Shown here: positions 59,257 through 64,000 of the stretch, one piece after another
Layout of the letters: every line of letters begins with the position of its first letter
Position numbering within the stretch: position 1 is the first letter of the stretch
Assembly (NCBI RefSeq): GCF_000166395.1
Contig: NC_014655.1
Location: forward strand, 2,046,001-2,110,000
Length of the DNA: 64,000 nucleotides
From: Leadbetterella byssophila DSM 17132
GTDB lineage: Bacteria; Bacteroidota; Bacteroidia; Cytophagales; Spirosomataceae
Reading direction: 5' to 3'
Notes under the pieces: generated by a model
Told to the model about the DNA's origin: nothing
What the model saw: only the letters and a program-made list of their open reading frames with translations
Database searches by the model: none
Made by a program: the position numbers and the translations under genes

Positions 59257-60350
59257 GTTGTCAAGGCATAATAATCGTTTACACTAAAAGCCATTTTTTT
59301 TAATACTTTTAATTCCACTGGAAAACCGATTTTAGACTATAGACTTCAAGAATGCATGCGATTCATCAAACGAACGAGGCAATCTAAGCGTAGACTTGAA
59401 ACTCTCACAGTCCAACAATAGCGGTATTAACCTATACGTTACGAAGGCTTCGAGGTATAAAACTCAAGCAAAGATGCTTAGTCGGAGTTTTACATTTATT
59501 ATTATAACGATGCTCTTATTGTATACCGATATTCACGGTTTTAGCTATGCTCTCTAAAGATTTATTCTAGAATTCGTAAGCTAATGTAATCTTCCACATC
59601 ATAGATACATAGCAATCTAAATAATTAAAATCAGAGATTCTTTTATTATCCTGTTGAAGTGTGGGAAACTCGGTGATCATTCAAACGAAATTCCTTGTCC
59701 TAAGCCATTCCCAAGAAAATTTATAAGGCGAAAAAACTAGAATATTGAAGTGGTAAAATACCAGTTCTCATCAATATTTGGAAGCGCCTCTCTTTGGACT
59801 TTTTTGCAAATTGGTTTTTAAAAATACTCTCGGAGATTGTATATCTTAAATTTTGACATAGAAATGGAGAATATTCGCATAAATCTCGCAAACAAGATGT
59901 ACCATACAGCAAGTACCGAACCCTTGCCTAGACTTCGAGAACAGATATACTTTATTATCTCTAAAAAAATATCAAGTTAGAACTTTTCATCATTTTGGAA
60001 ATGATACCCCATTCACCTTACGATGTGCAACTACATCCTTCAAGCAACAAAATTTAGTCTTAAAAAATTTTAAAGAATGTTTATGTTCAGTACTTTTTCA
60101 ACTCTAAACCAAACAAGGGATATTGAAATCTCCACCTAGAGAAAATTGTATTGTCTTACCATTTCCAATTTTATTTATACATAGTATATCTATTTAGGCT
60201 CCGGTAACCCATTTGTTTCAAGTCCTTAAAATCCAAATATTAGTCAGTTCACTTTGTTGGAAGCTTCAAATTGCATCCAAACTTCAAAAGAAACGATATG
60301 ACCTTTCTTGCTAACTAAGTTTTTCATCAACCTTTCTAATATCAAAAAAA
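59257..60350. other. 1.1-kb stretch with no recognisable gene
   Basis: The region has frequent stops in all frames, low GC and no hairpin terminator. A 63-residue minus-strand frame (59721-59912) looks protein-like in composition but matches no family I know, and it lacks an upstream promoter element. I see no RNA gene. It may hold decayed genes between the small exported-protein cluster and the SusC unit. Confidence 0.45.
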
Positions 60351-61670
60351 ATGAACGTGAAATTTTACGTAAGGGCATTGCTATGCCTTTACCTGAGCCT
60401 ATCATTGCATCATCTGGCAGCTCAGGAGCTGAAAGTGGGAGACACCCTCCCGCCAGAACTATGGAGCCTGCCTCTCAACGTTATTAGCCACCCCTCCGGA
60501 AAGGAGACCATCACCCTTGATGAATATAAAGGCAAACTGATTATCCTGGACTTCTGGGCTACGTGGTGCAATCCTTGCGTAGCCATGCTCCCTAAAATGG
60601 ACAGCCTGCAAAAAGAGTTTGCAAAGCAGGTGCAAATACTTGCGCTTACCTATCAGACCACCAAAGAAGTGGATGAGTTTATGAAGAAATATACTCGCCG
60701 TACGGCTAGAGAGCTAAAGCTCACTATGGTAATAGAGGAGAAAGCGCTGCACCAGGCCTTTCCGCACATATATATCCCCCATTATGTGTGGGTCAGCCCT
60801 GAAGGTAAGGTGAAAGCTATTACCGGGCATGAGGAAATTACGGCTGAAAAAATCAGATCATTTCTAAAAAATGGAGAGACAACGCTGGCCACTAAAGCTG
60901 ACCCTACCAGCATTGCCTATGACAGCAGCAAACCATTCCTGGTGAATGGTAATGGGGGGGATGGTAAAAATCTGGTTTACCAGTCAGTATTGACCAGATA
61001 TACGGAAGGCCTACCGGACGGCTTCTCCATCAGGCTTGACAGCATCGGCAACGGAAAGCTATCGCTATTTAATGTGCCTTTACATTGGTATTATCTGAAA
61101 GCCTATGGCGCTGATTCGGTTTGGTTCGGGCCCAGTAGAACAGAGGTTCACATGAAAGATCCCCATAGAGTAGTTTACTCGGATAGCTGCGGCCCCTATG
61201 AAGATTGGAAAAACCGATATACGTACTGCTATCAGCTTGTTCTTTCCGCAGCTTCCAGGTTGAATCTTTTTAATGCACTAAGAGAAGACCTGAGACGTAT
61301 GTTTCCTGACATTGAAGCCACCATTGAACCCAGGAGAAAACTATGTTGGGTTCTTTCACGGTTGGATGGGCATAAGATACCCATAGCAAGTGAAGGAGCA
61401 TACGTTTCACGCATGGAACCCACGGGCTATACCCTTCAAAATGGCAGGCTCAAAGGCCTGGTTTGGAATATGAATATGTTTGTTCTGCAGCAGTCTGCCA
61501 TTCCCTTAATTGATGAGACAGGAATCACCCATAAGATCAGTTTGCAGATCAATGCCCGATTAAACGATATGGTTTCGGTGAGCAAAGAGCTTGAAAAATA
61601 CGGTCTTCAGATAATACAGGAATATCGTGATATAAACGTATTGGTTCTAAGAGATAAAGAGGTAAAATGA
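60351..61670 (+). CDS. Exported thioredoxin-like (TlpA) protein with DUF3738-like C-terminus
   Basis: A 439-residue protein with signal peptide MNVKFYVRALLCLYLSLSLHHLAA and Gln25 at the predicted new N-terminus. Residues about 45-165 are a TlpA/thioredoxin-like domain with LDFWATWCNPCVAMLPKM (WCNPC active site) and HYVWVSPEGKVKAITGH containing the cis-Pro-side region. Residues about 200-438 resemble a DUF3738-type domain (QSAIPLIDETGITHKISLQI, then KELEKYGLQIIQEYRDINVLVL). Such fusions occur in Bacteroidota next to TonB-dependent receptors; the redox role is inferred. Its stop TGA overlaps the SusC start (ATGA, 61667-61670). Confidence 0.85.
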   Translation: MNVKFYVRALLCLYLSLSLHHLAAQELKVGDTLPPELWSLPLNVISHPSGKETITLDEYKGKLIILDFWATWCNPCVAMLPKMDSLQKEFAKQVQILALTYQTTKEVDEFMKKYTRRTARELKLTMVIEEKALHQAFPHIYIPHYVWVSPEGKVKAITGHEEITAEKIRSFLKNGETTLATKADPTSIAYDSSKPFLVNGNGGDGKNLVYQSVLTRYTEGLPDGFSIRLDSIGNGKLSLFNVPLHWYYLKAYGADSVWFGPSRTEVHMKDPHRVVYSDSCGPYEDWKNRYTYCYQLVLSAASRLNLFNALREDLRRMFPDIEATIEPRRKLCWVLSRLDGHKIPIASEGAYVSRMEPTGYTLQNGRLKGLVWNMNMFVLQQSAIPLIDETGITHKISLQINARLNDMVSVSKELEKYGLQIIQEYRDINVLVLRDKEVK

Positions 61671-64000
61671 TGAGCAGAAAATCTACATTTATACTCGGGA
61701 TGCTTGTTTTGGGAATAGTGCACCAAGGTGTAAGCCAAAACAAAGTATCAGGCAGAATAACAGATGTGTCTAACAGTCAACCGGTTAGTAATGCCCTTAT
61801 TAAAGTTCTTGATTCAGATACCGGCACTGCCAGTGATTCGCTTGGATTTTTTTCATTAGTTGTCATGGAATTGCCGGTTACATTGCATATCAGTCATGTA
61901 GGTTATGACCCTGTGTATTGGCCGCTGGCTGGTGTTCCTAAAAATCCGCTGGAAGTAAGATTACAAAAAAGAACCCACACGTTAAACGAGGTGGTGATTT
62001 CTACAGGTTATCAACAGATTCCGCGGGAGCGCATGACCGGTTCATTCAGCCAGGTTAATCATGAACTGTTTAACCGGCGGGTATCACCAGACCTACTGGC
62101 CAGGCTGGAAGATGTGGTGCCCGGGCTGGTTTTTAACCGGCGGCACGGAGCTAACAATATCTCTATCAGGGGTAGAAATACCATAAATGGTGATGGCCAA
62201 CCGCTAATTGTGGTAGACAACTTTCCGTTTGAAGGTGATCTGTCATCACTAAACCCTAATGATATAGAGAACGTAACGGTACTCCGTGATGCAGCGGCCA
62301 GCTCAATCTGGGGCGCACGTGCGGGAAACGGGGTAATCGTTATCACTACTCGAAAAGGGAGCTATCAGCAGGCACCTGTGATCACTTTTAATGCTAATGT
62401 AACCGTTTCTGAAAAACCGGATTTTTATTACCAGCCCCAGATGAGTTCATCCGATTACATAGATTGGGAGCAGTATATGTTTCAGAGGGGCTATTACAAT
62501 TCATTTTTAAACAACGCGAATAAAGTAGCCTTCACCCCGGTGGTAGAACTGCTTTTCCAGCAAAAGTCAGGTCAGATTTCAGATGATGCCGCTATGCGAC
62601 AAATAGAAGCCATGAAAAATTATGATGTACGGAGAGATATGGAAAAATACCTGTATCAAAACGGGCTAAACAGCCAATACTCCCTGGCTTTAAGTGGTGG
62701 AAGCGCCCATCAGAAATATGCGCTTTCAGTGGGCTATGACAGGATCCTGGCCGCTGCAGTAGGAGACGAAAGAGAACGCCTGACGCTGAACGCTAATCAT
62801 ACTTATGGGCTGTTTAACAACAGACTTGAGCTGACCACAGGGGTGTATTATGCTTCGCAAACCCAGGATCGCAATTCGCCCGGACAGCTTACCTATACCA
62901 GTATCCGGGGTGTGCAGCCGCTGTACCCGTACGGCCGCCTGGCAGATGATCAGGGGAAAGCGCTTATAACCGCAAAAAATCACCGTCTGCCTTATGCTAA
63001 ACAGGCGTTGGAAAACGGTTTATTGGACTGGACCTACAAGCCCCTTGAAGAAATGGAGAAATCAGATAAAACTACCCAGGGTCAGGAAATACGGCTCAGG
63101 GCAGCAGTCACGTATAAGGTATTCCCTTTTCTGAAGACTGAGGTTTCTTATCTGTATCAGAGCAGCTCGGCTTCTTTACGGGATTACTATGGTTTAGATA
63201 CCTATTACACCCGTGACCTGATCAATACCTACACCCAGAAGGGAGCCGATAACGGCCTCACATTTCCCATTCCTAAAGGAGGGATACTCGACAGAGGCCA
63301 AAGTACCGTGGCGGGCCATAGCTTACGGGGCCAGCTTAATTTCAGTAAAAAAGTGGGTATCGGAGAGTTGGATGCCATTAGCGGCGCTGAATTAAGAGAT
63401 CATCATACCGAAAGGATGAACTCGCGGTGGTACGGGTATGATGATGAATACGCCACGGCGGTGCAGGTGGACTATACCCGGTATTTTCCTTCTTATGTGA
63501 ATCCGGGCACCAGTCTTCTGATTCCTTCCAATGCTTCACAGGCTTACCTGATAGACCGTTACCTGTCTTATTACGCTAATGCCGGGTATAGCATAAAGAA
63601 GAAATATGTGCTGTCAGCCAGCGCCCGGCTGGATCAGAGCAATCTTTTCGGAGTGAAAACCAATCAGAAGGGTGTACCATTATGGTCAGGCGGTCTGGCA
63701 TGGGTAGTGTCATCTGAGGAGTTTATGAAAGACGCCCCTTTCTCTTACCTCAGACTCAGGGCTACTTATGGCTCCAGTGGAAATGTAAATAAAAGCCTGT
63801 CTGCCAAAACCACGGCAGCCTTTTCACCCACCGATTTCTTTTCCCTGCTCCCTTATGCTACTATTCAGAACCCGCCTAACCCCACGCTGAGGTGGGAGAA
63901 GGTAAAGATGTTAAATTTTGGACTTGATTTTGAGAGCCGGAATGGCAGATTTGGGGGTTCATTGGAATATTATCGCAAAAGAGGGCTTGACCTTTTCGGT
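61667..64000 (+). CDS. SusC/RagA family TonB-dependent receptor, 3' partial
   Basis: 778 codons are visible; the gene runs off the window. It starts MMSRKSTFILGMLVLGIVHQ (ATG at 61667 overlapping the upstream stop), signal peptide ending at GVS with Gln next. Residues about 25-110 are a carboxypeptidase-D regulatory-like domain (VSGRITDVSNSQPVSNALIKV). The plug has TGYQQIPRERMTGSFSQVN, the SusC-typical VFNRRHGANNISIRGRNTIN, and VTVLRDAAASSIWGARAGNGVIVITTRKG. Then come barrel strands up to the window edge. SusC-type receptors import large ligands such as oligosaccharides or peptides with a SusD partner; the SusD gene would lie beyond the window. The start is in ATGA overlap with the thioredoxin-like gene. 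Confidence 0.95.
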   Translation, partial: MMSRKSTFILGMLVLGIVHQGVSQNKVSGRITDVSNSQPVSNALIKVLDSDTGTASDSLGFFSLVVMELPVTLHISHVGYDPVYWPLAGVPKNPLEVRLQKRTHTLNEVVISTGYQQIPRERMTGSFSQVNHELFNRRVSPDLLARLEDVVPGLVFNRRHGANNISIRGRNTINGDGQPLIVVDNFPFEGDLSSLNPNDIENVTVLRDAAASSIWGARAGNGVIVITTRKGSYQQAPVITFNANVTVSEKPDFYYQPQMSSSDYIDWEQYMFQRGYYNSFLNNANKVAFTPVVELLFQQKSGQISDDAAMRQIEAMKNYDVRRDMEKYLYQNGLNSQYSLALSGGSAHQKYALSVGYDRILAAAVGDERERLTLNANHTYGLFNNRLELTTGVYYASQTQDRNSPGQLTYTSIRGVQPLYPYGRLADDQGKALITAKNHRLPYAKQALENGLLDWTYKPLEEMEKSDKTTQGQEIRLRAAVTYKVFPFLKTEVSYLYQSSSASLRDYYGLDTYYTRDLINTYTQKGADNGLTFPIPKGGILDRGQSTVAGHSLRGQLNFSKKVGIGELDAISGAELRDHHTERMNSRWYGYDDEYATAVQVDYTRYFPSYVNPGTSLLIPSNASQAYLIDRYLSYYANAGYSIKKKYVLSASARLDQSNLFGVKTNQKGVPLWSGGLAWVVSSEEFMKDAPFSYLRLRATYGSSGNVNKSLSAKTTAAFSPTDFFSLLPYATIQNPPNPTLRWEKVKMLNFGLDFESRNGRFGGSLEYYRKRGLDLFG

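Noticed and set aside
59721-59912. 63-residue minus-strand frame in the 1.1-kb empty stretch
   Set aside because: No family, no promoter element and no neighbour support; left as part of the unassigned region.

Overview
The window reads as chromosomal DNA of a member of the Bacteroidota, most likely of the Cytophagia type. The evidence is the repeated promoter element TAnnTTTG in front of many genes, weak or absent Shine-Dalgarno sequences, exported proteins whose signal peptides end just before a glutamine, a SusC/RagA receptor, a choice-of-anchor A surface protein, and ISAon1-type and IS66 elements. Genus-level assignment is not possible from this sequence alone.

Positions 1 to about 45.1 kb form a compact housekeeping backbone. 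In order it holds a partial beta-carbonic anhydrase, a DedA protein, a phosphoribosyltransferase, rpsL-rpsG (cut off from the rest of the str operon by a terminator), an SDR/FAH two-gene catabolic pair, a decayed four-helix-bundle gene, a DUF2130 protein, dusB, a C39-like lipoprotein, a DUF3298 lipoprotein, ettA with a class IV aminotransferase, a DUF349 protein, a WbqC plus ATP-grasp/HAD pair, YceI, a Tat-exported Gfo/Idh/MocA protein, argC-argD, lgt-proA, tRNA-Arg(CCU), a DUF1080 lipoprotein, hemB, a PhyH-like dioxygenase, two prolyl-oligopeptidase-family peptidases, a TonB-C/TPR protein, a dicarboxylate symporter, a GH43 enzyme, a 1.67-kaa repeat-rich surface protein, a YgiQ radical SAM protein, a glutaminyl-cyclase-like M28 lipoprotein overlapping trpA, and a coiled-coil membrane protein. 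Five convergent gene pairs overlap at their stop codons, three of them on a single shared TTAA. One IS3-family element interrupts this backbone, in the loop of a bidirectional terminator.

From the tRNA-Pro(GGG) gene at 45.25 kb onward the window becomes an accessory region. Next to the tRNA lies a broken large serine recombinase. Then come a doubly frameshifted ISAon1-type element, a small exported protein, and a TonB-dependent receptor cut by an IS66 relic. After these is a complete IS66 element whose transposase gene is split by two exactly head-to-tail, 1865-bp group II introns (50812-54541), followed by a truncated IS21 element. Three small exported proteins of unknown function, a 1.1-kb stretch without a recognisable gene, and a thioredoxin/DUF3738-like protein overlapping the start of a SusC/RagA receptor complete the window; the receptor runs off its end.

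The most unusual items are the tandem introns in the IS66 transposase; the co-occurrence of a glutaminyl-cyclase-like lipoprotein with a dozen exported proteins predicted to start with Gln; promoter elements placed so close to ATG codons that the mRNAs should be leaderless (dusB, ygiQ); the ATP-grasp/HAD fusion coupled to WbqC; and an IS insertion that kept its neighbour's stop codon inside the target duplication.
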